64,000 bases of DNA from Marinobacter changyiensis (lineage in GTDB: Bacteria; Pseudomonadota; Gammaproteobacteria; Pseudomonadales; Oleiphilaceae): the NCBI RefSeq assembly GCF_009193265.1, contig NZ_VZZZ01000007.1:1-64000 (forward strand). Direction: 5' to 3'. Both the position numbers and the translations under genes were made by a program. Below the pieces are notes generated by a model. The model had not been told where the DNA came from, made no database searches, and saw only the letters and a list, made by a program, of their open reading frames with translations. Position 1 is the first letter of the stretch. The number at the start of each line of letters is the position of its first letter. This document shows positions 1 to 10,120 of this stretch, piece after piece.

Positions 1-91
1 TATTTTGAATCGTTTAATAATAACCAATTCAACCGCTTAACACCCGCTTGGCGGCTGGCCCTTCCGGCCTTGTCCCCCAAGCGAGATGCGC

Positions 92-119
92 ATTCTACAG
101 ACACCCACCTCAGTGTCAA
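92..119 (-). promoter_or_regulatory. rRNA-operon-like sigma70 promoter reading out of the left edge
   Basis: On the minus strand there is a perfect -35 TTGACA (114-119), a 16-bp spacer and a -10 TAGAAT (92-97). It is followed by a GC-rich GCGCATCTCG discriminator typical of stringently controlled rRNA promoters, with AT-rich sequence upstream of the -35. It lies downstream of pssA and points away from it, towards base 1. From memory, Pseudomonas aeruginosa has an rRNA operon beside pssA-ilvC-ilvH-ilvI, so a 16S gene probably starts just outside. The rRNA gene itself is not in the window, and a tRNA or other stable RNA target is possible. Confidence 0.7.
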
Positions 120-250
120 CGGGGATTTGAACTCTTTGCCAATTATTTCGGTTTGTGCCTACAGCGCCGGTTACTCAACAACCAATCTGCACAAAAAACA
201 CCCATAAAAAGCGCATTACCTGACTAATCACCCTTGCGGAAAACAAACGC

Positions 251-1066
251 TCACTTTGAAACCCCTGGCGCACGACGAGATTTCCTTGTCAGTGCACTAA
301 ATGGGCCGGACAAGGCATAAATCAGGAAAACTGCAAACAGCACGGTCGCCGGGTCCAGCGCTATCACTACAAACGCCAGCACAACAATCAGAATAGTAGC
401 AAACGGCACGCGACCTCGCAGGTCGAGGTCTTTAAAGCTTCGGTAAAGCACGTTGCTCACCATCAGTACTCCCGAGGCCCCCACCACAATGATGGTCAGC
501 AGCGTAAGCCAGGTGGACGGCTCATAGGCATGAAAACACCAGACCAGGCCTGCAACAGCAGCCGCAGCAGAAGGGCTTGGCAACCCCACAAAGAATTTCT
601 TATCCACCGAGCCGATCTGGGTGTTGAATCTGGCAAGACGTAAAGCGGCACCTGCCACATAGATAAAAGTAATGGCCCAGCCAAACTGGTTAAGCCCATT
701 CAACGACCAGAAAAAGGCCACCAGTCCCGGCGCCACGCCAAAAGCAACCATATCAGCAAGGCTGTCATATTCTTCGCCGAATTTGCTTTGTGTATTCGTC
801 ATCCTCGCAACGCGGCCATCCAGCCCATCGAGGATCATCGAGATGAATATAGCAATGGCAGCATTATCAAAAACACCATTGGCAGCGGATACAATGGCGT
901 AAAAGCCGGAGAATAAAGATGCCGTGGTCAATGCGTTCGGCAGCAAATATATCCCCCTTCTACGGACCGGCGTCCCTTCAACCAACTCTTCTTCCACAAC
1001 TTCGCCGTGCGCTATTTCCTGCTCAGGCGTGGCTGCTTGCGCAGATTCATCTTTGTTCTCTGTCAT
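251..1066 (-). CDS. pssA: CDP-diacylglycerol--serine O-phosphatidyltransferase
   Basis: Integral membrane enzyme that makes phosphatidylserine from CDP-diacylglycerol and serine, the committed step to phosphatidylethanolamine. The CDP-alcohol phosphotransferase signature is complete: DGLDGRVAR, then eight residues, then GEEYDSLAD, giving the DG..AR........G...D...D pattern. Several hydrophobic segments follow. An acidic, Glu-rich N-terminal extension of about 30 residues precedes the first membrane segment. I place the start at 1066 because AGGAAGGA lies just upstream; an in-frame ATG at 1087 has no good ribosome site. It is the last gene after ilvI-ilvN-ilvC, separated from ilvC by a terminator, so it may have its own promoter. 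It is the subclass II, membrane-embedded type rather than the E. coli PssA type. Confidence 0.93.
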   Translation of the reverse strand: MTENKDESAQAATPEQEIAHGEVVEEELVEGTPVRRRGIYLLPNALTTASLFSGFYAIVSAANGVFDNAAIAIFISMILDGLDGRVARMTNTQSKFGEEYDSLADMVAFGVAPGLVAFFWSLNGLNQFGWAITFIYVAGAALRLARFNTQIGSVDKKFFVGLPSPSAAAAVAGLVWCFHAYEPSTWLTLLTIIVVGASGVLMVSNVLYRSFKDLDLRGRVPFATILIVVLAFVVIALDPATVLFAVFLIYALSGPFSALTRKSRRAPGVSK

Positions 1067-1140
1067 GGCATCCTTCCTGAAATTCATGTCGGTGCATTAT
1101 AACGCAATCAATAAACTTTATCTGAGCGGGCCCCATAACG

Positions 1141-1163
1141 AAAAACGCGGCCCTTGGGCCGCG
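1141..1163 (-). terminator. Intrinsic terminator after ilvC
   Basis: On the minus strand a 7-bp GC stem (CGCGGCC/GGCCGCG, loop CAAG) is followed immediately by TTTTT. It lies about 20 bases past the ilvC stop codon and separates the ilv genes from pssA. Confidence 0.85.
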
Positions 1164-1184
1164 CTTCTCTCAAAACCAACCGGC

Positions 1185-2219
<1,035 letters not shown>

Positions 2220-2265
2220 TTATCTGACCTTGCGGTCAGTAGAAAGAATAAGCTCACTGGGAGCG

Positions 2266-2757
2266 TTACAAACTCAGTACTTTTTCGCCACGGGCAATGC
2301 CGGAGACCCCGGAACGCACAACCTCAAGTACACCCGCCGTGCCGACCGCCTGTATAAACGCATCCAGCTTGTCGCTGTTGCCGGCTAACTGAACGGTGTA
2401 AACCGATGTGGTGACGTCAACAATCTGGCCGCGAAAGACATCCACAGTTCGCTTGATTTCAGCTCGCTGGGACCCGGTGGCCTTGAGCTTGATCAACATG
2501 AGCTCACGCTCGATGTGGGCGCCTTCGGTGAGATCCACCAACTTGACCACTTCAATCAGCTTGTTCAATTGCTTGGTAATCTGCTCGATAACCTTATCAG
2601 AGCCGGACGTGGTCACGGTCAGACGTGACAAAGTCTCATCTTCCGTTGGGGCTACCGTGAGCGTCTCGATGTTGTAGTTGCGCTGGGAGAACAGTCCTAC
2701 AACCCGAGACAGCGCTCCCGGCTCATTTTCCAGCAATACAGATATGATGCGACGCAT
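2266..2757 (-). CDS. ilvN: Acetolactate synthase small (regulatory) subunit
   Basis: Regulatory subunit of acetohydroxyacid synthase; the family activates the large subunit and confers valine feedback inhibition. The N-terminal ACT domain is clear (RRIISVLLENEPGALSRV, residues about 2-20), followed by the conserved C-terminal domain. The length of 163 residues matches IlvH/IlvN of the IlvI type. It starts 4 bases after the large-subunit stop codon, so the two are translationally coupled and made in similar amounts. Because the partner resembles IlvI, the name ilvH would be equally valid. Confidence 0.96.
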   Translation of the reverse strand: MRRIISVLLENEPGALSRVVGLFSQRNYNIETLTVAPTEDETLSRLTVTTSGSDKVIEQITKQLNKLIEVVKLVDLTEGAHIERELMLIKLKATGSQRAEIKRTVDVFRGQIVDVTTSVYTVQLAGNSDKLDAFIQAVGTAGVLEVVRSGVSGIARGEKVLSL

Positions 2758-2761
2758 GGTG

Positions 2762-4480
2762 TCAGACCCTCTCCGTTTTGCTGAGCCACATATCTTTCAT
2801 CGACCCGCGTGCTACCTGCATGGGGTAAACGTGCTCATGGGGATCAACATAGATATCGAGGAACACCAGCTTGTCTTTCATCGCGAAGGCCTTCTTGAGC
2901 ATCGGCTCAAGGTCTTCTTTTTTATCGATCCGGATGCCAACGTGGCCATAGGCCTCGGCAAGCTTGACGAAATCCGGTAACGAATCCATGTAGGACTGGG
3001 AGTGACGGGACTCATAATTCATATCCTGCCATTGCTTCACCATCCCCAACGCCTGATTGTTCAGGTTGACGATTTTAACTGGCAGATTGTATTGCTTGCA
3101 GGTAGACAGTTCCTGGATGTTCATCTGGATGCTGCCCTCCCCGGTCACACAAACGACTTCGTGTTCAGGGAAGTTGAGCTTGATACCCATGGCCGCCGGA
3201 AGCCCAAAGCCCATGGTTCCCAGGCCACCCGAGTTAATCCAGCGGTTAGGCTTGTCAAATTTGTAGTACTGCGCTGCAAACATTTGGTGCTGGCCAACAT
3301 CGGAGGTGACATAAGCATCACCGTTGGTAAGACGCCAGACTGCCTCGATAACTTCCTGCGGCTTGATGTAGGTATCGCTTTTTTCATAGCGCATACCGTG
3401 GAAGGCACGCCATTCATCAATCTGCTTCCACCAGGCTATTAGCGCCTCCTCATCAGGTTTGACAGAGTTTTCCCTGACCAGTCCGATCATCTCTTTCAAC
3501 ACGGAATCCACCGGACCCACAATGGGAACATCCGCATTGATGGTCTTGGAGATTGATGCCGGATCAATATCGATGTGGACAATGCGAGCACCGGGACAGA
3601 ACTTCTCGGTGGCATTGGTCACTCGGTCATCAAACCGCGCACCGACGCAGAGGATCAGGTCGGAATGGTGCATAGCCATGTTTGATTCGTAGGTGCCATG
3701 CATTCCCAGCCAGCCGATAGACTGCTTGTCGGAAGCCGGGAAGCCTCCGATCCCCATCAGGGTGTTGGTAACCGGAAATCCGAGCATGTGGGCAAGCTCG
3801 ATCAGCTGCTCCGAAGCCTTGCCCAGAACCACGCCACCGCCGGCATAAATGATCGGACGCTTGGCCGCCACCATCATATCGACAGCTTTCTTGATCTGAC
3901 CGGCGTGGCCGCGGATGGCCGGGTTATAGGAGCGCAGCTTCATTTTCTTGGGATACTGGTACTCATACCGCTCGTTCGGCGTGGTCATATCCTTGGGAAT
4001 ATCGATCACTACCGGCCCCGGGCGCCCTGTCGCTGCAATGTAGTAGGCTTTTTTCACCACTTCCGGAATTTCATCGGGGTGGCGCACGCTGAGATTATGT
4101 TTCACCACTGGCCGGGAGACGCCAATCATATCGGTCTCCTGGAAGGCGTCCTCACCAATCAGCGTAGAGGCAACCTGACCGCACAGAATGACCATCGGGA
4201 TGGAATCCATGAAGGCGGTTGCGATACCGGTAATCGTGTTGGTTGCGCCGGGACCCGAAGTAACCAGCACGGTGCCCGGTTTTCCGGTTGCGCGGGCATA
4301 GCCGTCAGCCATATGGACTGCAGCCTGCTCGTGACGAACCAGAATGTGTTTGACTTTATCTTGCCGGAACAGCGCGTCATATATATGCAATGCCGCCCCA
4401 CCCGGATAGCCGTAAATGTATTCAATGCCTTCATCCTGAAGGGATCGAATCAGCATGTCGGCGCCAGACAATAGCTCCAC
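2762..4480 (-). CDS. ilvI: Acetolactate synthase large (catalytic) subunit
   Basis: Thiamine-diphosphate and FAD enzyme that condenses two pyruvates, or pyruvate and 2-oxobutyrate, as the first common step of branched-chain amino acid synthesis. It shows [14 protein letters not shown], the RHEQ segment with the catalytic glutamate, and a thiamine-diphosphate motif beginning GEGS. The open frame extends to 4585, but homology to the family begins at [11 protein letters not shown] therefore choose the GTG at 4480, which has AGAGG ten bases upstream and gives 572 residues, the usual IlvI length. It heads the ilvI-ilvN-ilvC run. The upstream gap is long (see the 4481-4986 entry), which suggests leader-level control. 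Confidence 0.95.
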   Translation of the reverse strand: MELLSGADMLIRSLQDEGIEYIYGYPGGAALHIYDALFRQDKVKHILVRHEQAAVHMADGYARATGKPGTVLVTSGPGATNTITGIATAFMDSIPMVILCGQVASTLIGEDAFQETDMIGVSRPVVKHNLSVRHPDEIPEVVKKAYYIAATGRPGPVVIDIPKDMTTPNERYEYQYPKKMKLRSYNPAIRGHAGQIKKAVDMMVAAKRPIIYAGGGVVLGKASEQLIELAHMLGFPVTNTLMGIGGFPASDKQSIGWLGMHGTYESNMAMHHSDLILCVGARFDDRVTNATEKFCPGARIVHIDIDPASISKTINADVPIVGPVDSVLKEMIGLVRENSVKPDEEALIAWWKQIDEWRAFHGMRYEKSDTYIKPQEVIEAVWRLTNGDAYVTSDVGQHQMFAAQYYKFDKPNRWINSGGLGTMGFGLPAAMGIKLNFPEHEVVCVTGEGSIQMNIQELSTCKQYNLPVKIVNLNNQALGMVKQWQDMNYESRHSQSYMDSLPDFVKLAEAYGHVGIRIDKKEDLEPMLKKAFAMKDKLVFLDIYVDPHEHVYPMQVARGSMKDMWLSKTERV

Positions 4481-4779
4481 GTTTAAATACCCTCTATTGC
4501 GAGTGAATGTGCCGGGAACTCTCCCGGTTGCCTGGATACCCGACGCAAAAGCTTCTTGTGAAAGCTCTGCCGGATGTTCTGCCACACCATTAGACGAGAG
4601 GTTGTCTCCTGGCCAACCGTGCTCTCCTGAGGGTTACGGAGGACGGCCAATCAACGGGTTACAAACGAATGCAACCATTTCCGTGTGCAAGACACAGAGC
4701 GTTCAGTGTGGTAATCAATGGGGAATACTGCTCGGGGTTGCCTGCCGTATTAGCCCCTGCTTTCAGGCAATCGGTAATT

Positions 4780-4804
4780 TTGACAGCGGGAAACTCCCTG
4801 TCAA
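4780..4804. repeat. 25-bp inverted repeat upstream of ilvI
   Basis: The arms TTGACAGcGGG and CCCTGTCAA pair with a one-base bulge around AAACT. It could be an operator or a hairpin in the ilvI leader. The minus strand also reads TTGACA, so it may overlap a -35 element. Confidence 0.5.
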
Positions 4805-4896
4805 TAGCGAGCACAACATTCCCTTACCGTTTAGCGCTGTTGAACACGTTCATTTATACCAATTTTTGAACTAAGCTTGGGAAAATCTGAAAACCG

Positions 4897-4919
4897 AATG
4901 GCACTATTAATGGCACTAT
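4897..4919. repeat. Two 11-bp direct repeats upstream of the DUF4124 gene
   Basis: AATGGCACTAT occurs twice with a 12-base period (4897-4907 and 4909-4919), about 70 bases before the plus-strand gene. The spacing is close to one helical turn, which fits a tandem protein-binding site. No known operator is recognised. Confidence 0.55.
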
Positions 4920-4986
4920 AGAGGAAGCTCTGCGCATTGGCCTGATTTGTAGGTCGTTTTCAGCCAACATCCTTGTGAGTGGATTC

Positions 4987-5445
4987 ATGATAATCAAAAC
5001 TGTTGTACTGTCTATTATGCTGATTGTGGCGCCCGCCCTTACATCGGCAGCATCCGTGTACAAGTGGATCGATGACAATGGCATTCCCCACTTTGGTGAT
5101 CGCCAACCCGCAGGCATAAAGTCGGAGCCGGTCAACATCAAAACCGGATCCACCAATTCAGGCGGGCAGACCCTAAGCGCGCAAGAACAGGTTCGGGCGA
5201 TTGACGACTCACGGGGAGAACGGGCCGAGCGTGCCAACCTGTCAGCCGTTGAAGAAGCCCGACAGAAACAGCGCAAGGCAAATTGCGAAACCGCGCAAAG
5301 TAACCTGAAAGTGATCAACTCGAATGCCCGGATCCGGGTAGAAGATAACGGTGAACAACGCTATTTGGCGCCGGAAGAAATCGAGGAGCAGCGCCAGAAA
5401 TTCCGGCAAATTGCAGACGACAACTGCAGCCCCGAAGCCGAATAA
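4987..5445 (+). CDS. DUF4124-domain secreted protein
   Basis: Small exported protein of unknown function. An N-terminal signal peptide (TVVLSIMLIVAPALTSAAS) precedes the DUF4124 hallmark YKWIDDNGIPHFGDRQPAG at about residues 25-43. The rest is polar and charged, probably helical (RAERANLSAVEEARQKQRK), and ends in an acidic tail. The ATG at 4987 gives a clean signal peptide; a GTG at 4975 in the same frame is the alternative. Single cysteines occur in the C-terminal half. It stands alone, ends at a bidirectional terminator shared with clpB and faces the ilv operon divergently. The domain is common in gammaproteobacterial periplasmic proteins, but its biochemical role is not established. Confidence 0.8.
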   Translation: MIIKTVVLSIMLIVAPALTSAASVYKWIDDNGIPHFGDRQPAGIKSEPVNIKTGSTNSGGQTLSAQEQVRAIDDSRGERAERANLSAVEEARQKQRKANCETAQSNLKVINSNARIRVEDNGEQRYLAPEEIEEQRQKFRQIADDNCSPEAE

Positions 5446-5482
5446 ACGCTGCGCAGTTTTCGAAGCTGCATCTGACTTCAAC

Positions 5483-5512
5483 AAAAACGGCGCCTCAGGA
5501 GGCGCCGTTTTT
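5483..5512. terminator. Bidirectional intrinsic terminator between the DUF4124 gene and clpB
   Basis: A perfect GC-rich inverted repeat (ACGGCGCC/GGCGCCGT around TCAGGA) is flanked by AAAAA on the left and TTTTT on the right. It can therefore terminate the plus-strand DUF4124 transcript and the minus-strand clpB transcript. Confidence 0.92.
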
Positions 5513-5534
5513 GTCTTACTACCAGAACACTACC

Positions 5535-8117
5535 TCAGGCCTGGCCTTTCACGAACACCAGTTTGTGGTCTTCGACCGTTGCCGTTATCACATCACCGGA
5601 AACAAAATCACCTCGCAGCAGGCTCTGGGATAACGGGTTCTCGATCAGCCGCTGAATTGCCCGCTTGAGAGGCCGGGCACCGTAGACCGGGTCATAACCG
5701 ACTGCTGCCAGCATGGCCATTGCAGGCTCATCCAGCACCAGTAACATTTCCTGCTCTTTCAGACGCTTGTTCAGTAACTCTACCTGGACTTTGGCAATGC
5801 TCTGGATCTGGCTTTCTGCCAACGGATGGAATACCACGACCTCATCAACCCGGTTAATGAACTCGGGCCGGAAGTGGGTACCGACCACTTCCAGGACGGC
5901 CCGTTTCATACTCTCGTAATTCTCCTCACCCGCTTTGGCCTGAATGATGTCGGAGCCAAGGTTTGAGGTCATCACGATAACCGTATTGCGGAAATCCACC
6001 GTCCGGCCCTGGCCATCGGTCAGACGCCCATCGTCCAGCACCTGCAACAGAATATTGAAAACATCCGGATGGGCTTTCTCCACCTCATCCAACAACAGCA
6101 CGGAATAGGGCCGACGTCGAACAACCTCGGTCAGATGGCCGCCCTCCTCATACCCCACATAGCCCGGAGGTGCGCCAATCAGTCTCGCCACGGAATGCTT
6201 CTCCATGAACTCGGACATATCGATCCGCACCATGGCCTCTTCGGTGTCAAAAAGGAAGGCTGCCAGCGCCTTGCACAACTCGGTTTTACCTACGCCCGTC
6301 GGGCCCAGGAACATGAACGAGCCGTTGGGCCTGGCAGGATCCGACAGCCCTGCACGGGACCGGCGCACCGCATTGGCCACGGCCTCGACCGCTTCGTCCT
6401 GGCCGATTACCCGGGCGTGCAACGCCTCCTCCATACGCATCAGTTTATCCCGCTCGCCTTCCAGCATTTTCGATACTGGAATGCCGGTCCACTTGGAGAC
6501 CACTTCGGCGATCTCCTCGTCGGTTACCCGGTTGCGGAGCAGTGTCATCTCCATCATCTCGGCCTGACTGGCCATATCGAGCTGCCGCTCAAGTTCCGGA
6601 ATACGGCCGTACTGAAGCTCGGACATTTTGCCCAAATCTCCAGCCCGGCGAGCGTTTTCCAGATCAATTCTGGCTTGCTCCAACTGGCTCTTGATCTTTT
6701 GGGAGCCATGAAGTGCCGCTTTCTCGGTATTCCAGATTTCTTCAAGATCGGCATACTCACGCTCGACCTTGACAATGACTTCTTTCAGTTCATCCAGGCG
6801 TTTTATGGAATTGGCATCGGTTTCTTTCTTTAATGCCTCACGCTCGATTTTCAGCTGAATCAGTCGTCGCTCCAAGCGGTCCAGTGGCTCCGGTTTGGAA
6901 TCCATCTCCATACGAATCTGGCTGCCAGCCTCATCAATCAGATCAATTGCCTTATCCGGCAGCTGACGGTCGGCGATGTACCGATGGGATAACCGAGCGG
7001 CAGCGATGATGGCGCCATCGGTAATTTCAACTCCGTGATGTACTTCATAGCGCTCTTTGAGCCCACGCAGAATGGCTATGGTGTCTTCTTCGGTGGGTTC
7101 GTTTACCAGGACCTTCTGGAACCGGCGCTCAAGGGCCGCGTCCTTTTCAATATTCTGTCGGTATTCATCCAGGGTCGTGGCCCCCACGCAGTGAAGTTCG
7201 CCGCGGGCCAGTGCCGGCTTGAGCATGTTACCCGCATCCATGGAACCCTCGGCTTTACCGGCGCCGACCATGGTGTGAATTTCGTCGATGAACAGGATGA
7301 TCTGTCCTTCCTGTTTGGAGAGTTCATTCAACAGGGCTTTCAGCCGCTCTTCAAACTCCCCGCGGAATTTGGCGCCAGCAATCAGCGATCCCATATCCAG
7401 CGACAGTACCCGCTTATCCTTGAGACCATCGGGCACCTCACCGTTGACGATGCGTTGGGCCAGGCCCTCGACAATGGCAGTTTTACCAACGCCGGGCTCG
7501 CCGATCAGCACCGGATTATTCTTGCGACGGCGCTGAAGCACCTGGATGGTACGACGGATTTCGTCATCCCGCCCGATAACCGGGTCCAGTTTGCCGGCTT
7601 CGGCACGTTCGGTCAGGTCAATGGTGTACTTGGACAATGCCTCGCGGTTTTCTTCGGCTCCGGGATCGTTAACCGCCTCCCCGCCCCGCACGGCATCGAT
7701 GGCCTTTTCGAGAGATTCTTTACCGAGACCCTGCTCCCGCAGAACCCGCCCCAAAGATCCCCGGTCTTCCAGGGCCGCCAACAGCATCAGCTCGCTGGAA
7801 ATGAACTGGTCCTTGCGTTTTTGCGCCAATTTGTCGGCGATGTTGAACAACCGACCCATATCATTCGACATGGCGACGTCACCGGCGGAACCCTTTACCT
7901 CGGGCAGGGCTTCAATCTCCTGGGCGATCGCCAGCCGAAGGCGGCCCGGCTCGGCACCGGCCTGCCTGATCAACGGCTTGAGACCACTGCCCTCCTGGTC
8001 GAGCAGTGCCTGCATCAAATGCACCGGCTCAATAAAGTTGTGATCCTTGCCAACGGCCAGGGATTGCGCTTCGGACAACGCGGTCTGCAGACGGCTGGTG
8101 AGTTTATCAATTCTCAT
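5535..8117 (-). CDS. clpB: ATP-dependent disaggregase chaperone ClpB
   Basis: Hexameric AAA+ disaggregase that threads aggregated proteins through its pore together with DnaK. The order is complete: N-terminal Clp_N repeat domain (about 1-145), first AAA domain with Walker A GEPGVGKT and Walker B LFIDEIHT, coiled-coil middle domain (about 410-525), second AAA domain with GPTGVGKT and LLLDEVEKA, and the C-terminal D2-small domain. The length of 860 residues is normal. A sigma-32-like promoter lies 78-105 bases before the start codon, so the gene should be heat-inducible independently of pgeF-rluD upstream. No ClpP-binding loop is expected or seen. Confidence 0.98.
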   Translation of the reverse strand: MRIDKLTSRLQTALSEAQSLAVGKDHNFIEPVHLMQALLDQEGSGLKPLIRQAGAEPGRLRLAIAQEIEALPEVKGSAGDVAMSNDMGRLFNIADKLAQKRKDQFISSELMLLAALEDRGSLGRVLREQGLGKESLEKAIDAVRGGEAVNDPGAEENREALSKYTIDLTERAEAGKLDPVIGRDDEIRRTIQVLQRRRKNNPVLIGEPGVGKTAIVEGLAQRIVNGEVPDGLKDKRVLSLDMGSLIAGAKFRGEFEERLKALLNELSKQEGQIILFIDEIHTMVGAGKAEGSMDAGNMLKPALARGELHCVGATTLDEYRQNIEKDAALERRFQKVLVNEPTEEDTIAILRGLKERYEVHHGVEITDGAIIAAARLSHRYIADRQLPDKAIDLIDEAGSQIRMEMDSKPEPLDRLERRLIQLKIEREALKKETDANSIKRLDELKEVIVKVEREYADLEEIWNTEKAALHGSQKIKSQLEQARIDLENARRAGDLGKMSELQYGRIPELERQLDMASQAEMMEMTLLRNRVTDEEIAEVVSKWTGIPVSKMLEGERDKLMRMEEALHARVIGQDEAVEAVANAVRRSRAGLSDPARPNGSFMFLGPTGVGKTELCKALAAFLFDTEEAMVRIDMSEFMEKHSVARLIGAPPGYVGYEEGGHLTEVVRRRPYSVLLLDEVEKAHPDVFNILLQVLDDGRLTDGQGRTVDFRNTVIVMTSNLGSDIIQAKAGEENYESMKRAVLEVVGTHFRPEFINRVDEVVVFHPLAESQIQSIAKVQVELLNKRLKEQEMLLVLDEPAMAMLAAVGYDPVYGARPLKRAIQRLIENPLSQSLLRGDFVSGDVITATVEDHKLVFVKGQA

Positions 8118-8194
8118 TTTTTCGGCTTCCTGATATCAAGTTCGCAAAACCGGACGCCCCGATCGTGGAGCGTTTCTTGCTGCTTTGATACTTA

Positions 8195-8222
8195 ATGTAG
8201 GGGCGCTGCGAGGGACTTCAAG
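8195..8222 (-). promoter_or_regulatory. Sigma-32 (heat-shock) promoter of clpB
   Basis: The minus strand reads CTTGAAG (8216-8222), 12 bases, then CCCCTACAT (8195-8203). This closely matches the RpoH consensus CTTGAAA-N(11-16)-CCCCATNT. It lies between pgeF and clpB and faces clpB. Confidence 0.8.
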
Positions 8223-8259
8223 CGGGGGGAGGCTCCGTCAGTCAGAAACTTGACGCTGA

Positions 8260-9003
8260 TCAATGAAGCCAGATGAGACTGGCCATTCGACCGGTCTGGC
8301 CGTCGCGGCGAAAGGAATAAAAACGCTCGGGGTCAGAGACCGTACAAAACTGCCCCCCGTATACCCGGGAGACGCCAGCGTCAGCAAGCCTCTGGCGGGC
8401 AAGCTGGTAAATATCGGCCATGAAATGCCCCGGTCTTGCACCGGATGCAGTAAAGGCTTGTGAGGCGATGGGACTTTTTGCCAGAAACGCCTCACGTACC
8501 TCGGGGCCTACTTCGAAATGGCGCGGCCCGATCGCTGGCCCCAGCCATGCCATCAATGTGCCCGGTTCGCCAAGTGCGGCTACCGTCTTTTCCAGCACGC
8601 CATTACACAGCCCCCGCCAACCCGCATGAGCTGCACCCACCCTGGTGCCCCGATCATCACAGAACAATACCGGCAAACAATCTGCTGTCATGATCACGCA
8701 GGCCTCGCCCGTGCGGCGACTGATGCTGGCGTCAGCGGGTGGCGCATTCACCACGGGTAATTCGACGACCCGGTTACCGTGAACCTGCTCCAGCCAGCCG
8801 AACTGTTGCGAGGAGAGTTTCGCGGCCCGGCAAAGCCGGCCACGGTTCTCGGCCACATGGGCGGGATCATCCCCCACATGAGCACCAAGGTTGAGCGTAT
8901 TCCAGGGCGGCTCGCTGACACCGCCCAGGCGGGTTGTCACCATGGCGCGGACCCCTTCCGGAGCTGGCCAGTCCGGCTGGATCACCGGCAATTCAGAGGG
9001 CAT
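8260..9003 (-). CDS. pgeF: Peptidoglycan editing factor / multicopper polyphenol oxidase family (YfiH)
   Basis: Member of the DUF152/YfiH family. The E. coli protein removes wrongly incorporated L-Ser-containing muropeptide precursors, and relatives have been reported as laccase-like or purine nucleoside phosphorylases. The metal-binding residues are present in the family pattern: VHGNRV (His), TADCLPV (Cys) and AAHAGWRG (His). Its 247 residues are standard. Its start overlaps the end of rluD by 11 bases, and the order rluD-pgeF-clpB is, from memory, the same as in pseudomonads. The peptidoglycan role is inferred from the family. Confidence 0.9.
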   Translation of the reverse strand: MPSELPVIQPDWPAPEGVRAMVTTRLGGVSEPPWNTLNLGAHVGDDPAHVAENRGRLCRAAKLSSQQFGWLEQVHGNRVVELPVVNAPPADASISRRTGEACVIMTADCLPVLFCDDRGTRVGAAHAGWRGLCNGVLEKTVAALGEPGTLMAWLGPAIGPRHFEVGPEVREAFLAKSPIASQAFTASGARPGHFMADIYQLARQRLADAGVSRVYGGQFCTVSDPERFYSFRRDGQTGRMASLIWLH

Positions 9004-9970
9004 TGTTCTTCACGTCCTGAACGTGCTGGCGCAACGCCGCCAGTAAATTCTGCATGTCTTCCGGCAGGGGTACACTCCATGAGAGCGTTTCGCCCGTTTC
9101 CGGATGATCAAGTGTCAGCGTGCGGGCATGAAGCGCCTGTCTCTGGAATCCGGCAAGCATCGTTCTCAGGGTTTCCGTACTGCCCTTGGGCAGTCGCGGC
9201 CGTCCGCCATACATCTGGTCACCAACCAGTGGGTGACGCACGTGGGCAAGGTGAACCCGGATCTGGTGAGTACGCCCGCTTTCGAGTTTGCAGTGTATAA
9301 AGGTATGGGCAGCAAAACGCTCCAGCACCCGATAGTGAGTCACTGCCGGTTTGCCCGAGGGCACCACGCCCATCTTCTTGCGCTCCCGGGGATGACGGCC
9401 AATGGGCGCGTCTACCGTCGCGCCCCCGGTCATGGTGCCGATGGCAACAGCCTCGTATTCACGACCCATGGTGCGGGTCTGGAGTTGATCGACCAGCGAC
9501 GTATGAGCAATGAGGCTTCGCGCCACCACCATCACCCCTGAGGTATCTTTATCCAGCCGGTGCACAATGCCCGCCCGGGGGAGATTTTCCACTTCCGGAG
9601 CATAATGCAGCAACGCGTTGACCAACGTACCGTCGGCATGGCCCGCCGCCGGGTGCACCACCAGCCCCGCAGGTTTGTTGATTACCAGCAGGTGCTCGTC
9701 TTCATAGACGATATCCAGCGTGATGGACTCCGCCTGCCAGGTAACCTGGGCCTCAGGCTCTGCATCAAGATGCAGCTGGTCGCCCATCATGACCTTGTCC
9801 CGTGGTTTTCTCTGCTCGCTGTTAACCGTCAGGGCGCCACTCCTGATCCACGTTTGCAGGCGTGAGCGGGAATGTTCAGGCATCAACTCAGCCGCCGCCT
9901 GATCAAGGCGATGGTCGCTGAGCTCGGGTGGTATGGAAAAATCCGCAATAATCCGGTTATCGGAGGTCAT
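8993..9970 (-). CDS. rluD: 23S rRNA pseudouridine(1911/1915/1917) synthase
   Basis: Converts three uridines of 23S rRNA helix 69 to pseudouridine, needed for ribosome assembly and translation. An S4 RNA-binding domain occupies about residues 17-75 (LDQAAAELMPEHSRSRLQTWI). The RluA-family catalytic domain follows with HRLDKDTSGVMVVA, whose aspartate is the nucleophile, and the GRTHQIRVHL motif near the end. Its 325 residues fit RluD. It overlaps pgeF downstream and is divergent from bamD, a pairing widely conserved in gammaproteobacteria; RluD could be confused with RluC, but this context supports RluD. Confidence 0.95.
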   Translation of the reverse strand: MTSDNRIIADFSIPPELSDHRLDQAAAELMPEHSRSRLQTWIRSGALTVNSEQRKPRDKVMMGDQLHLDAEPEAQVTWQAESITLDIVYEDEHLLVINKPAGLVVHPAAGHADGTLVNALLHYAPEVENLPRAGIVHRLDKDTSGVMVVARSLIAHTSLVDQLQTRTMGREYEAVAIGTMTGGATVDAPIGRHPRERKKMGVVPSGKPAVTHYRVLERFAAHTFIHCKLESGRTHQIRVHLAHVRHPLVGDQMYGGRPRLPKGSTETLRTMLAGFQRQALHARTLTLDHPETGETLSWSVPLPEDMQNLLAALRQHVQDVKNNAL

Positions 9971-10048
9971 TCAGGCCCCAAGGCGTTGATGAGTGTTACC
10001 TATTTAAGGAATAGCCGAAAGAATAGCTGAGTGATTTTGAATCGCCCC

Positions 10049-10077
10049 TGCACATCGGGCACTATCCTAGCTACAAT
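10049..10077 (+). promoter_or_regulatory. Probable sigma70 promoter of bamD
   Basis: TGCACA (10049-10054), a 17-base spacer and TACAAT (10072-10077) lie 44 bases before the bamD start. The -10 is good and the -35 matches at four of six positions. Confidence 0.5.
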
Positions 10078-10120
10078 GGCGAACCATTTGGCAGTTGCCT
10101 TCATTATACGGGATTCCGGC

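Larger units (their letters stand above)
4481..4986. other. Divergent intergenic region between ilvI and the DUF4124 gene
   Basis: About 500 bases without a convincing gene. On the ilvI side there is a near-perfect palindrome (4780-4804) and a hairpin-forming TGCCTG/CAGGCA pair (about 4739-4769). There is also a 14-codon minus-strand ORF (4634-4678, peptide MVAFVCNPLIGRPP) followed by complementary segments without a T-run. On the DUF4124 side there is an 11-bp direct repeat (4897-4919). Promoters for both flanking genes should lie here; I could not fix one with confidence. Confidence 0.6.

Noticed and set aside
118-140. GTTCAAATCCCC on the minus strand, resembling a tRNA T-loop
   Set aside because: The flanking bases do not form the five-pair T stem, and no acceptor or anticodon arm can be drawn around it.
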